In this document: positions 18,687-32,746 of the stretch, one piece after another
Numbering within the stretch: position 1 is the stretch's first letter
How the letters are laid out: every line of letters starts with the position of its first letter
Assembly (NCBI RefSeq): GCF_017643475.1
Contig: NZ_JAEPNI010000001.1
Location: forward strand, 434,001-498,000
Length of the DNA: 64,000 nucleotides
Direction: 5' to 3'
DNA from: Maricaulis sp.
GTDB taxonomy: Bacteria; Pseudomonadota; Alphaproteobacteria; Caulobacterales; Maricaulaceae
The notes under the pieces: model-generated
What the model was told of the DNA's origin: nothing
Databases searched by the model: none
What the model saw: only the letters and a program-made list of their open reading frames with translations
Position numbers and translations under genes: made by a program

Positions 18687-20176
18687 GAAAGGTATTCGCG
18701 CTGCACCGGTCGTCCATCCAGGATGACCCAGCGGATCGAACCCATGTCGCTAATATCATTGCGCGGGTCCTCGCTCAGAAGCAGAAGGTCGGCCTGTTTG
18801 CCCACCTCAGCGGAACCGATCTCGTCTTCCAGGCCGAGCAGGCGAGCATTGTTGATTTTGGCGGCCGCCAGAACCTCGGACGGGATCATGTCCATCTGCT
18901 CCATGGTCAGCATCTCCTGATAGCCATGCAGGCCCGGTGCATTGGTGTAGGTCGGGCTGGACGGGGTGTCGGACGCCAGGACAAGCTCGGCGCCATTGGC
19001 GTGAAGATAACGGCCGACTGCGATGACCCGGCGCAGTGCTGCACGGGAGGTTTCTCCCGGTTCGCCGGTGGGCGCATGACCGAGAAAATTCTCCACCACG
19101 ACAGGATTGACATCGGCTATCCGCTCCAGATTATCCCGGAACCATCCGCCCCGGGGGCCGGAATGCCACGTGATCAACTCACGCGGCAATGTCGCCGCAA
19201 GCGCGTCGCTGGTCAGGAAGTCCACGTCATAGAGCGCGACTTCTCCGTGAATAACGCCGGTGGTCAGCTGTACGGTGATGCCGTTTTCGATTGTGGCATC
19301 GAGCAGGTCTTCAATCTGCGCCGGCAGCTCTGTCTCCGGATTGACCTGAGCGCCGTTCAGCTGGTCCCAGTGCCAAAGCCCGTGCGCCATGACGTGGGCA
19401 CGCGCTTCAACCGCAGTGTGCCAGGACAGAAGCGAGGTCGCGTGCAGCAGGTTGAACAGGCCACGCGTTTCCGCTTCCCGCGCGACCCGGTCGAGAACCT
19501 CGGTCGGAGCCGTATTGAAGTCGAAAAGGCCGCCAAACCCCGGTTCATGGAAGGTCTTGATACAGATCGCATCGCCATCATCTGCGATACGCCCAACGAC
19601 GGCCTCGGGGGTGTGTTCGGCAGGATCATGCTCGGCGGGGATGCTCTGGGCGACATCCGGGTCGTGAATGTAGTAGGGCGCCTCGTAACGATACTCCTCG
19701 GGTTCGAACATCATGCCGTAACCATTCGCATACGGCGCTGCACGGCAGGCGTGGAGCTGGGAGGAGAGCTCCAGCCCGTTCCAGTGATCCACAAAAGGCC
19801 GAGAACGTGTCAGGTCGAGCAGGGTGGTAAAACCCCAGTAGAGATAGGAGCGAGGCTCCTGGCGCCGATAGGCGCGAACCAGCGCAATATTCTCCTCGAC
19901 CATGTCGCCACGCAGACCGCCATTGCCCCCGAGATGCACATGGCTGTCGATGAGCCCCGGGGTGAGGTAGAGCCCGGCAGCGTTCAGTTCGGTTTCCGAA
20001 GCTAGCGCGACGAGGTCTTCACCGATCGCGGTGATGCGCCCGTTCTCGACCCGGACATCGAGCGGCGTTTCCGAGATTGCGACATTGGGTGAAACGATGA
20101 TGGCGTCGCGGATCAGGAGATCCTGTGAGATGAGCGCGGACGCGAGGGCAAGGCTGGCGAGAATTGGTTAGATCAT
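18674..20176 (-). CDS. Exported amidohydrolase, second of a tandem pair; ochre stop at codon 3
   Basis: About 500 codons. The ATG at 20174-20176 overlaps the upstream amidohydrolase stop (ATGA), the expected coupled start, but codon 3 is TAA (20168-20170). After it the frame runs open to 18674 and encodes PILASLALASALISQD, a signal peptide, then GLYLTPGLIDSHVHLGG with the metal-binding HVH of the amidohydrolase superfamily and the C-terminal GKQADLLLLSEDPRNDI. PRSYLYWGFTTLLDL is nearly the same as in the upstream paralogue. No ATG, GTG or TTG lies between the TAA and GTG 19939, which is past the signal peptide, so the gene is probably disrupted unless an ATT start or readthrough is used. The rest shows no decay. 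Confidence 0.75.
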
Positions 20177-21666
20177 TGGTCCGTCTCCTCGTAGTGGCGG
20201 GCAGAGAGACCGGCGCGGTCCATGGGAGCGCCGTTCAGGATGACGGTGGTGATGGATCGGTAGGCGTCGATCGAACGAAGCGGATTGTCTTGCATCAACA
20301 GCAGGTCAGCGCGTTTTCCGACCTCGATCGTGCCGATCTCGTCGGCGAGGTTGAGTGTTTCGGCATTGCGCCGGGTTGCCATGTCCAGGATATCGGCCGG
20401 GCTTATCCCGGCTTCGGCCAGTTCGCGCATCTCCCAATGACCGTTGAGACCCGGCGGGTTGCCCCAGCCAAACGTGCCGACAGCTGTATCTGTGCCGAAG
20501 ACCAGCGCATCAGAATTGGTCGCCAGATAACGGAGAAATTGCTGGTAGCGCCCCTGATATCCGTCCATCAGATGCGGAATTAGCGCCTCATCCAAACGAT
20601 TGCCGAGAATAACCTCGATAAAGGTGTCGCGCTGGGGTTGGGCGTCGGTGCGTAAAAACTCCACATAGGAGGACGGCACCACGTCGAGCCAGTCGGCGTC
20701 TTGCAGGATGTCCGGTTCGAACATGGAGCGGGTCTGGCCCAGCGTCCGGATGGTGGGTTGCAGCTGCAGGCCTGCCTCGGCAATGTCATCGGCAAGCTCA
20801 AACATCATCGGCGGAGCTATCGGCTCGAGCAGGTCCACGGGCATGTCCCAGGGACCATGCGCCATAACGTCTACGCCAGCCGCCAGACCCATTCGATGGG
20901 CGGCGGGTGTGGTGCCGTGAAGGAAGACTGTCAGACCGCGCTCCCGGGCCTCGCGCACGACTTCGGAGAAGATAGCCTGGCTTGGCAAAGGCCATTCCGG
21001 ACCATTGGGCATCCAAGGCGCATCCTCGAAATAGATCTTCACGCAGATCCCTCCAGACGCCTGGATGGTCTCCAGTGTCGCTGCCGGTGTGTGCTCAGCC
21101 GGGTCGGAGCCCTCGGGAAGTTCGGGGGTGACATGGCGATCATGCAGGAAGTTGGGGAAGGCGTCCTCGACCGGCAGGTGCGCCTGGTGCGCCATGAAAC
21201 CGTTCGAGGTCACAAGGCCTTCACCGCAATGAAACAGGCGAGGCCGGATGGGTGCGGCCTCGAAGGCGCGATTGGTTTCGAAATCCGCATTCAGCTCGAC
21301 CAGGGTCGTAAATCCCCAATAGAGATAGCTGCGGGGCATCTGTTCGAAATAGGCTTCCTGAAGGGCCAGCGCGCGTTCGCGTTCGACCAGGCCCGGGCGC
21401 AAACCCGTGGCGTGGTAAAGGTGGACATGACTGTCGATCAGGCCGGGGGTGAGATACTGGCGCTCTGCGTCGATAACCCTCTCGGCTTGATGAGGGATAC
21501 TGGCGGGCTGGATGCCAAGGATGCGGCCATCCCCGACCAGAACGGTCAGGCCTTCAACGGGCGTGTCGCGTTCGGGTGAAACCAGCGTGGCGTTTTCAAT
21601 GGCGAGATCCTGGGCGAGCAGGGGCGAGGTGATCAGCGCGGCGAGAACACTCATAAGAAGTCGCAT
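20173..21666 (-). CDS. Exported amidohydrolase, first of a tandem pair
   Basis: 497 residues from ATG 21666. Signal peptide MRLLMSVLAALITSPLLAQ, then the composite-domain strand and YLTPGLIDSHVHLYHATG (HxH metal ligands), PRSYLYWGFTTLVEL, LHGTTPAAHRMGLAAGVDVMAHG, GTDTAVGTFG (metal-ligand Asp) and the C-terminal EVGKRADLLLMQDNPLRSI. It belongs to the imidazolonepropionase/prolidase-like exported amidohydrolases, often peptide- or lactam-cleaving; the true substrate is unknown. A longer in-frame reading to 22185 has low-complexity sequence with no coding look and was dropped. It is divergent from the membrane AraC regulator, which may control it. Confidence 0.88.
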   Translation of the reverse strand: MRLLMSVLAALITSPLLAQDLAIENATLVSPERDTPVEGLTVLVGDGRILGIQPASIPHQAERVIDAERQYLTPGLIDSHVHLYHATGLRPGLVERERALALQEAYFEQMPRSYLYWGFTTLVELNADFETNRAFEAAPIRPRLFHCGEGLVTSNGFMAHQAHLPVEDAFPNFLHDRHVTPELPEGSDPAEHTPAATLETIQASGGICVKIYFEDAPWMPNGPEWPLPSQAIFSEVVREARERGLTVFLHGTTPAAHRMGLAAGVDVMAHGPWDMPVDLLEPIAPPMMFELADDIAEAGLQLQPTIRTLGQTRSMFEPDILQDADWLDVVPSSYVEFLRTDAQPQRDTFIEVILGNRLDEALIPHLMDGYQGRYQQFLRYLATNSDALVFGTDTAVGTFGWGNPPGLNGHWEMRELAEAGISPADILDMATRRNAETLNLADEIGTIEVGKRADLLLMQDNPLRSIDAYRSITTVILNGAPMDRAGLSARHYEETDQ

Positions 21667-21780
21667 TTTTCTGTCTTTCGGTTTGTAAAACTGATCCCGA
21701 AATTGCAGGTTTGTCTTTGCGTGCGCGTCCTGAAACGCAATCGAGGACGTGCGTTTTCTGGAGTTTCCGCGGAGTGCGCC

Positions 21781-22827
21781 TTGTCCGCCCTTCTTTATGC
21801 CGGTGCGACCCTTGCCTTTGTCTTCGCCCTGTATCTGGCGACGGCGAGCGAAGGCGTGCGCACTTCTCACCGCCTGCTCGCGGCCGGCTTTGCGCTGATG
21901 GGGGTGCAGTTTCTGTTGTCCAGGCTGCAATTCGATGTGCCGGAGCACTGGCTGGTGCAGATGCGGCCGGTGTTGGCGATGTTCCTGCCGCCACTTCTTT
22001 ACCTCCATCTGCTGGTGGCAGAACGCAGCGAAGCCCGCTTGCGTGTGGCAGACGCTGTGCACCTGGCCGGGCCGGTACTCATGTTGGTCGTTCGGCTTGC
22101 CGGCGGTGAGGCCTGGTTTATCGACGGCCCCATTCTGGGCGGGCTCGCGTTGTACGCAGCGCTGATATGGTATCGCAGCAGACAACCCGCAGGGGATTTC
22201 GCTGTGCGCGGAGTGATTCTGGCCGCCTCTCTGCGTCGCTGGCGGTGGATGGTTCTTTCCTGGCTCCTCTTGACCCTGGCCTCCGACACCTGGATCACAT
22301 TCGAAATTTCATCACCGCCAGCGCTTGAAGATTCCCTGGGGTTTGGCGTCGCCATGCTCTTTCTGTCCGGCTTTTTTACCTATGCCCTGGTGCTGGTGCT
22401 GGTGCTGGTGCTGGTGCTGGTGCTGCATCGGTCCGGCCCTTTGGGTTGGGTTGCGGCGCGCTTCCGAACTGCGGGTTTAACGGCTGATTTGAACGACCGG
22501 CTGGCGGCTCATATGCGAGAGCGCCAGCCGCATCTGGACCTGGAGCTGAATATCGCTCGCCTGGCCCGACAGCTTGGCGTGCCGCAGCGCCAGTTGTCGG
22601 AGGCCTTGAACACGGCACACGGAGTCAGCTTCAGTGTCTGGGTCAGTCAATGGCGGGTGGAAACCGCCAAGGGCATCATGCGTGCGGAGCCTGAAAAGGG
22701 CTTGCTGGACGTGCTCCATGATAGCGGTTTCCAGAGCAAGTCCAGCTTCAACAAGACTTTCAAGGAGCTGACCGGCCAGACGCCCAGCGCCTGGCGGTCC
22801 GAGCAGACCGGCCAGCGCTACTCCTGA
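21781..22827 (+). CDS. AraC-family regulator with N-terminal membrane domain
   Basis: 348 residues from TTG 21781, chosen because GGAG lies 6 bases upstream. Residues 1-220 hold about seven hydrophobic segments (MSALLYAGATLAFVFALYLA onward). An AraC-type DNA-binding domain fills the C-terminus: NIARLARQLGVPQRQLSEALNTAHGVSFSVWVSQWRVE and LDVLHDSGFQSKSSFNKTFKELTGQTPSAWR, the second being the conserved HTH signature. The last membrane segment is encoded by a CTGGTG tandem repeat. Membrane AraC proteins sense an external signal; the divergent amidohydrolase pair 114 bases away is the likely target. Confidence 0.88.
   Translation: MSALLYAGATLAFVFALYLATASEGVRTSHRLLAAGFALMGVQFLLSRLQFDVPEHWLVQMRPVLAMFLPPLLYLHLLVAERSEARLRVADAVHLAGPVLMLVVRLAGGEAWFIDGPILGGLALYAALIWYRSRQPAGDFAVRGVILAASLRRWRWMVLSWLLLTLASDTWITFEISSPPALEDSLGFGVAMLFLSGFFTYALVLVLVLVLVLVLHRSGPLGWVAARFRTAGLTADLNDRLAAHMRERQPHLDLELNIARLARQLGVPQRQLSEALNTAHGVSFSVWVSQWRVETAKGIMRAEPEKGLLDVLHDSGFQSKSSFNKTFKELTGQTPSAWRSEQTGQRYS
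22387..22422 (+). repeat. Six-copy CTGGTG hexanucleotide repeat inside the AraC regulator
   Basis: CTGGTG is repeated six times without a mismatch, encoding Leu-Val six times inside the last membrane helix of the regulator. Gain or loss of a unit changes the helix by two residues without a frameshift. Confidence 0.95.
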
Positions 22828-24219
22828 TCCAGCCGCTGGCGCGCTCCGGCGTGAGCGGGCTCAAGCGCCAGGGCCTGTTCAAAAGCAGCTTTGGCCTCTT
22901 CATTCAGGCCAACACGCAGATGCGCGTCCCCGAGGCCGACCAGCGCGTCTGCCTCATCCGGCAGAATCCGGGAAACCCAGCGCATGCTGGTGACAGCGTC
23001 CTGGCCAAAGTTCGCGCGAATGAGTTCATAGCCGAACTGATAGACCTCGATGGCGTGTTGTTGATCCTGTGGCAGCGAGGCGAGGAAGGCTTCGATCTCT
23101 GATCCGCTAGCAAGGATTCGCCGCAACATAGGTGGTGACGGGAGGTCCGCAGCTTCGCCCAGGGAGATGTGGGCCAATGCATCAGCCAGCGCCCCGAAAT
23201 ACATGCCTCCTGTATTGGCGAGCAGGGCGATGCTCAGTCCCGCGTTCGGGATGTGGTGGAGTTCTGCGGAGAAGCCGCGTGTAGATCCGGAGGCGGAGAA
23301 TTGTTGCAGGGCTTGTCCGTTTTCCAGGGTCAGCGTGTCGAAGTGCCAGCCCAAGGGATAGCCTTCCGACGATTGCGCGATTTCGCGCTGGATTGTTTCC
23401 GAGGCGATGATGTTGCCGGCAAACAGGGCATCGGCGAAGGCGATGGTGTCGGCTGCGCTGGCATGGACATTGCCGATCGCCAGGCGGTGTTGCCATTGCA
23501 CGTGAGGCGCATTGACGACGCCATCCCGGCCCGGGGCATAGCCATTGGCGAGGCGTCGCCGGGGGCGGGGTTTCATCAACCAGGCCGGTCTGTTCCAGAC
23601 CTGATGGTTCAAGAAGGTAGGTGTGCAGGGCTGCGTCATACGTTGTGCCCAAGACCTGTTCGACAACGACCGCACTCAACATGGCACCGACATTTGAGTA
23701 GGCGTATCGCTCGCCAGGCTCGCTGGTCAGGTCGAGACACGCCACATAGTCCGCGAATGCAGCGTTCCGGGCCTCTCGTGAGACACCGCGCCCCGCAAAA
23801 TCTGCAAGCGATTGTGTCTGGGTGAAAATGCCGGGAAGGCCGGCGCCGTGCGCGATCAGATGGCGCAGAGTGATGCCGCTTGTTCCGAACGCGTCGAGAT
23901 AGGTGCCGATTGGCACGCCCAGATCCAGTCTGCTCAGCTCTGTAAGGCGCAGGATCAGTGCGGCATTATAGGCTTTGGAAATTGACCCCAGCATGTAGTG
24001 GGTGTCAGCAGTGTTGGTGATCTGCCAGTCTTCAACGGCGAGCCCGTAACTCTGTTCGAATATCACCTCGCCGTGGCATTCAATGCGAACATTTCCTCGA
24101 AAGGCATCGGCTTCGGCAAAGGGCTGAATGGCTGCGCTCAGGCGTGCGGTGTCGACCTGGTCGCAATGGGGCGCGGACGCCTGCGCCAGCGTAATGGCGA
24201 GTGCGGTGGCTATGAACAT
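22818..24219 (-). pseudogene. Serine hydrolase (beta-lactamase class C family) with +1 frameshift and C-terminal TPR
   Basis: The reading from ATG 24219 starts with signal peptide MFIATALAITLAQASA and has SISK (nucleophile motif) and YSN, then loses frame near 23561-23570. The rest continues in the next frame (LANGYAPGRDGVVNAPHVQW) and ends in a tetratricopeptide-like helix pair (ALVGLGDAHLRVGLNEEAKAAF). Total length 1402 is one more than a multiple of 3. On the coding strand the spot reads CCCCGCCCCC; removing one C from the run of five restores one continuous protein of about 466 residues. So it is a one-base gain by slippage, or a sequencing error. Homologues nearby are at 3.3 kb (intact) and 36 kb (broken). 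Confidence 0.82.
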
Positions 24220-24481
24220 TCCGATAGGTCCCTCCAGGCCCGAGCGTGAGCAGGGTGGAAGGCGTGTGCTCTCCGGGAGGGTTCATGCAGATGACGATTG
24301 CGTCACGCCGGAACGACGCATTGCTACATTTGCATTTCTGCAAGGCACTCGCGATCCGATATGCATAAACCATAACTTTATATTGCAATGCAGCAATGTA
24401 GAACGCGCCACTGGCGAAACCGGGGTTTCCCAGCGACGAGTCGCCGAAACGGGACTCGCGCACAATCAGAGGCATCAAGGT

Positions 24482-24910
24482 TTGTCCGAACGGGATCGCG
24501 TCTTCGCGAACACTTTTCTGCTGGCTGTGCTCGGCGCACTTTTGCTGGCTGTACATTCCGCTGTTCGGAGCGGCCTGATCATCGCCCAGTTCCTTGGAGC
24601 CAAGCTTGGTGAGTTCATGGGGGTGAATATCAGCGCGGCCTATCTGACGATCGGCCCGGCCCCGATGCTGCTGACGCTATTACTGACGGTGCTGCGGGCG
24701 ACCCTGCTGATCCAGGTTCTGCGCCGCAGCCTCCAGGCTTTGCCGCTGCAGGCGCTGATTGTGATTGTGCATTCCTGCCTGTTTATCAATCTCGCCTTCG
24801 AGACGACCTATGACTTCGCCATCGGGTACATCTTTATCGGCGTTGAGGTTTGTCTGCTCTATCCCTTGTGGATGATGCGGCGACCAATCAGACAGGCCTT
24901 TGCCGAATAG
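24482..24910 (+). CDS. Small multi-pass membrane protein of unknown function
   Basis: 142 residues from a TTG at 24482 (MSERDRVFANTFLLAVLGALL). Four hydrophobic segments are visible near residues 10-30, 48-72, 82-102 and 105-128, with a short basic C-terminus. No family recognised. The start is uncertain because AAGG lies too close to the TTG; an upstream in-frame reading to 24128 runs antisense to the serine hydrolase and was dropped. It is divergent from the broken serine hydrolase and convergent with atpC, sharing a bidirectional terminator. Confidence 0.6.
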   Translation: MSERDRVFANTFLLAVLGALLLAVHSAVRSGLIIAQFLGAKLGEFMGVNISAAYLTIGPAPMLLTLLLTVLRATLLIQVLRRSLQALPLQALIVIVHSCLFINLAFETTYDFAIGYIFIGVEVCLLYPLWMMRRPIRQAFAE

Positions 24911-24911
24911 A

Positions 24912-24945
24912 AAAAGCCGCCCCGAAAGGAGCGGCTTTTCTTTTG
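24912..24945. terminator. Bidirectional terminator between the membrane protein and atpC
   Basis: AAAAGCCGC (24912-24920) pairs with GCGGCTTTT (24931-24939), extended by CC/GG around a GAAA tetraloop. T-runs are on both strands, so it can end both the forward gene and the atp operon. Confidence 0.88.
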
Positions 24946-24961
24946 CGATCTGTTCGCCGGC

Positions 24962-25363
24962 CTAGGCAGCCAGTGCAGCCTGCATGGCTTCGAACTTGAC
25001 CACCAGAGCTTCAGCGTGCTCGCGCTCTTCATCGGATTTGGCAGCGGAGATGTCCTCGCGGGCATCGGCCAGATCCTGAGCCAGCTTGTCGGCGTCGATC
25101 TCGGACAGCGGAATGGCTTCCTCTGCCAGGATGGTTAGGCCAGCCGGCGTCACCTCGGCGAAACCGCCGTGGATGAAGGTCTTCTCGGTCTCATTTCCGT
25201 TCATGACGGTGATCGCACCGGGGCGGATCACGGACATGAAGGGGGCGTGCTCCGGCAGAACGCCGAAATCGCCCTCTTCGCCCGGAACGACAACCTGGTC
25301 GACGTCACCGGCAAACAGGCGGCGCTCCGGAGAGACGAGATCGAAATGGAGTTTGTCAGCCAT
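24962..25363 (-). CDS. atpC: ATP synthase F1 subunit epsilon
   Basis: 133 residues. N-terminal beta-barrel domain LHFDLVSPERRLFAGDVDQVVVPGEEGDFGVLPEHAPFMSVIRPG, then a helical tail rich in Ala/Glu. It links gamma to the c-ring and modulates ATPase activity. Last gene of the F1 operon atpHAGDC, closed by the terminator at 24912-24945. Confidence 0.97.
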   Translation of the reverse strand: MADKLHFDLVSPERRLFAGDVDQVVVPGEEGDFGVLPEHAPFMSVIRPGAITVMNGNETEKTFIHGGFAEVTPAGLTILAEEAIPLSEIDADKLAQDLADAREDISAAKSDEEREHAEALVVKFEAMQAALAA

Positions 25364-25398
25364 CTTGGCTTCCTCCGCTCAAGGGAGACGGAGACTGC

Positions 25399-27742
<2,344 letters not shown>

Positions 27743-27771
27743 AAGGCTCTCCTAGCAGTCGTTCTGTCCAG

Positions 27772-29872
<2,101 letters not shown>

Positions 29873-30096
29873 CGTGACGTCGCTCTCTATCCGGATGAGT
29901 GCCTTGAAATCGTCTGATCGACGAAAGCACATCAATTTCAACAAGTTATCGAACCAAGCGTATTGTGTTGCACCGCACGCTTATTCGGTTCGGGCGTGCG
30001 ATAGCACAGGCATGGTCACGCAGCAAGCCGAAGACTCCTACCGATTCAGCAGACGTGATCTTGAGCGTCGGCGAATTCGCGGCAAAACTCCGTGTG

Positions 30097-31215
30097 ATGA
30101 AGGTCGATATAGGCATAATCGGTCTGGGGGCCATGGGCAGCGCGGCGGCGTGGTCATTGAGCTTGCGAGGGGCCACGGTTCTGGGCGTTGACCAGCACCC
30201 GCTCGGACATGCGCTGGGCTCGTCGCACGGCAAGACGCGGATCATTCGGTCCGTGTATTCCGAGGGCAATATCTATGACGCGCTGGTGGAAGAGGCTTAT
30301 GCCGGTTGGGACCGTCTCGAACGGGAGTTCGGCCAGGCTTTCTTCCGCAAGACCGGCGGGCTGGACATTTCCGTGCGCGAGGACGGTATCTTCCAGGACG
30401 CGCTTGCTGCGGCCGAGGCCAGCGGCAAGGAATACGAGGTGCTCGAAGGCCTGGCGATCGAACAGCGTTTTCCGGCGCTGGAGCTGAACGGGCGTGCTCG
30501 TGCCGTCTACAACGCCGATGCCGGTCTGCTCGACAGTGATGATGCCACGGCCTGGATGCGCGTAGAGGCAGGCCGGCTTGGAGCGGATTTGCGCGGTGAA
30601 ACGCCGGTGTCTGGCTGGCAGCGTGTTGCCGGCGGCTTCCGTCTCGTTACAGGCGATGAAGAGACAACGTGCCGCAAACTGATTATTGCGGCCGGTGCGT
30701 GGTGCGGTGAGCTGGTTCCGGCTCTCAGGCCCGTCCTGGTGCCGGAGCGCCAGGTCATCGCCTGGTATCGCGCGGACGGCCCCGCCTATGAACGTCTGCC
30801 CATCTTCCAGCTGGAGACCGATACGGCCGAACGCTTCTATGTCTTTCCGCCGCATCGCGACCAGGGCCTGAAGGCGGGACTGTATAATCATCGCCGAGAG
30901 CGCGGTGCCGGCCATATCGCTCCCCGTGGCGTGGACGCAGAGGATCTGTCTCTGCTGGCCGCGGGCCTGTCAGATTGCCTGCCGGGGTTAGACCAGACTC
31001 CGCTGGAGGCAGCCGAGTGTCGCTTCACGCTGGCGCCGGGCGATCGTTTCATCATGGGGTGCATGCCCGACGACAATGATCTTGTCGTGCTCTCGCCATG
31101 TTCCGGGCATGGCTACAAATTCGTTCCGGCCATCGGCGAGATCGCGGCGGATCTCGTTCTGGAGCGGACGCCCACTGTGGATCTGTCTCCGTTCAGCGTG
31201 GAACGGGTGCTCTAG
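30097..31215 (+). CDS. Sarcosine/N-methyltryptophan oxidase-like FAD-dependent amine oxidase
   Basis: 372 residues from ATG 30097. Rossmann motif GIIGLGAMGSAAAWSLSLRG at the N-terminus binds FAD. GSSHGKTRIIRSVYSEG is the monomeric sarcosine oxidase/SolA signature. ECRFTLAPGDRF carries the Cys that links to FAD in this family, and SPCSGHGYKFVPAIGE the C-terminal motif. It oxidises N-methyl amino acids to the free amine, formaldehyde and peroxide. The length equals MTOX/MSOX. It stands alone, divergent from the atp operon; its stop overlaps that of the DASS symporter by 4 bases. The exact substrate is open. Confidence 0.9.
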   Translation: MKVDIGIIGLGAMGSAAAWSLSLRGATVLGVDQHPLGHALGSSHGKTRIIRSVYSEGNIYDALVEEAYAGWDRLEREFGQAFFRKTGGLDISVREDGIFQDALAAAEASGKEYEVLEGLAIEQRFPALELNGRARAVYNADAGLLDSDDATAWMRVEAGRLGADLRGETPVSGWQRVAGGFRLVTGDEETTCRKLIIAAGAWCGELVPALRPVLVPERQVIAWYRADGPAYERLPIFQLETDTAERFYVFPPHRDQGLKAGLYNHRRERGAGHIAPRGVDAEDLSLLAAGLSDCLPGLDQTPLEAAECRFTLAPGDRFIMGCMPDDNDLVVLSPCSGHGYKFVPAIGEIAADLVLERTPTVDLSPFSVERVL

Positions 31216-32702
31216 CTCGCCGGGAACAGCATCGGACCCAGGACCACGCCAATCGCCGTGATGATCAGGATTGCTGCCAGATTGATGCGGAAGCCGGCCT
31301 TGATCATCTGACCCTGGGTCACTGCACCCGACGCATAGACAATTGCATTGGGAGCTGTCGCGACGGGCAGCATGAAGGCGGTCGAGGCAGCAATGGCGAC
31401 TGGCACGACCAGGTGCTCGGGCGGGATGCCGGCATTGACGGCCAGCATACCCAGCACAGGCAAGAAGGCCGTCGTGGTGGCCACATTCGACGTCAGCTCG
31501 GTCAGGAATACGACAACCGCGACCATGGCCAGGACCAGAAGTGGTGTTGGCCAGGCTTCCAGGAAGCCCATCTGGTTGCCGAGCCAGGCGGCCAATCCTG
31601 TTGCAGACAGCGCGGCTGCCAGCGACAAGCCGCCACCAAACAGGATGATCACATTCCAGGGCAGGCGTGCGACGCCTTGCCAGTCCATCAGAGCCTTGCC
31701 CTTACCCTTTTCGCCACCGGCCGGGATAAGGAAGGCGGCGAGGGCGCCCATTGCGGCGATCTGGGTATTGCCCAGCTGGATGCTGACCGGAAGGGAGAGG
31801 CTCTCGCTGATTGAGGCTAACAGGGGGTTCCAGCCAATTCCGCCGGGCAGGGAACGTCCCATCCACAGGATGGCGACCGTGCCGAACAGGGCGGCGACGC
31901 GAATTTCGGGTGCGGTCATCTTGCCCAGCTTGGCCAGCTCCGCTTCCAGGTGTTCACGTGCGGCCGAGCTGGACCCACCGCCGCCGAGTTTGAAGACGAA
32001 GCGGGTGAGAATGAACCAGGCAGCCGGGATAACCAGGGCGACGGTGGGAATGCCGAACATCATCCACTGCGCGAAATCAATGGTGCGGCCGAACTCGTTC
32101 TCCAGATAGCCGATCCCGATCAGATTGGTCGGCGTTCCGACCGGGGTCGCCATGCCGCCGATCGACGCTGCATAGGCCACGCCCAGCGCCAGTGCTGTCG
32201 CGAAGGCAGGAGAGGAGGTGCCCTCCTCCTGAACTTCCTGCGCCACCTTGAGGGCGATCGGGATCATCATCAGCGTCGTCGCCGTGTTGGAGATCCACAT
32301 GGACAGGAGGGCTGAAGCAACCATGAAGCCGCCGACCAGACCCACCGGGCTGCTGCCGAAGGTTCGCACGACGTTGAGTGCGATACGTGAGTGGAGGTTC
32401 CACTTCTCGATGGCCAGGGCGACGATGAACCCGCCCAGCAACAACATGACAATCGGGCTGGCATAGGGCGCGGTGGCTGCGCCTGTGGAGGTAATGCCAA
32501 ACAATGGGAAGAGCGCGATGGGAACCAGCGCAGTCGCTGCGATGGGCAAGGCTTCTGTCGCCCACCAACACGCCATCATGAGGCCCAGCGAGGCGAGCAG
32601 CCAGGCCTCAGCCGTCAGTCCTTCCGGGCGTGGCAGCAATTGCAGGCCGATCGCCAGAGCGAGACCCGTGAACAGACCAATGCGTTGCGCTGTACTTCCC
32701 AC
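31212..32702 (-). CDS. DASS/SLC13-family sodium:dicarboxylate-type symporter
   Basis: 496 residues, GTG start with GGGGAGG 6 bases upstream. About 11-12 membrane helices. SNTATTLMMIPIALKVAQE (SNT motif) and SIGGMATPVGTPTNLIGIGYL (sodium and carboxylate site) are in the first half. The second SNT-like repeat is LTSNVATTTAFLPVLGML with MLPVATAPNAIVYASG. This is the divalent anion:Na+ symporter family that imports succinate, malate or fumarate. No sensor or regulator is adjacent. Confidence 0.92.
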   Translation of the reverse strand: MGSTAQRIGLFTGLALAIGLQLLPRPEGLTAEAWLLASLGLMMACWWATEALPIAATALVPIALFPLFGITSTGAATAPYASPIVMLLLGGFIVALAIEKWNLHSRIALNVVRTFGSSPVGLVGGFMVASALLSMWISNTATTLMMIPIALKVAQEVQEEGTSSPAFATALALGVAYAASIGGMATPVGTPTNLIGIGYLENEFGRTIDFAQWMMFGIPTVALVIPAAWFILTRFVFKLGGGGSSSAAREHLEAELAKLGKMTAPEIRVAALFGTVAILWMGRSLPGGIGWNPLLASISESLSLPVSIQLGNTQIAAMGALAAFLIPAGGEKGKGKALMDWQGVARLPWNVIILFGGGLSLAAALSATGLAAWLGNQMGFLEAWPTPLLVLAMVAVVVFLTELTSNVATTTAFLPVLGMLAVNAGIPPEHLVVPVAIAASTAFMLPVATAPNAIVYASGAVTQGQMIKAGFRINLAAILIITAIGVVLGPMLFPAS

Positions 32703-32746
32703 GAAGCGCCTCCCCGCGTTTCAGTGAGATTAAAAAGACGCGTGTG

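Noticed and set aside
18617-20005. A 462-codon plus-strand frame opposite the second amidohydrolase
   Set aside because: Antisense shadow; the minus-strand frame carries the HVH and other superfamily motifs.
21667-22185. N-terminal extension of the first amidohydrolase to 22185
   Set aside because: The added residues are low-complexity and antisense to the AraC gene; the signal peptide begins at ATG 21666.
24128-24481. Longer start for the small membrane protein at 24128
   Set aside because: The extra part is antisense to the serine hydrolase start region and is not membrane-like or conserved in appearance.
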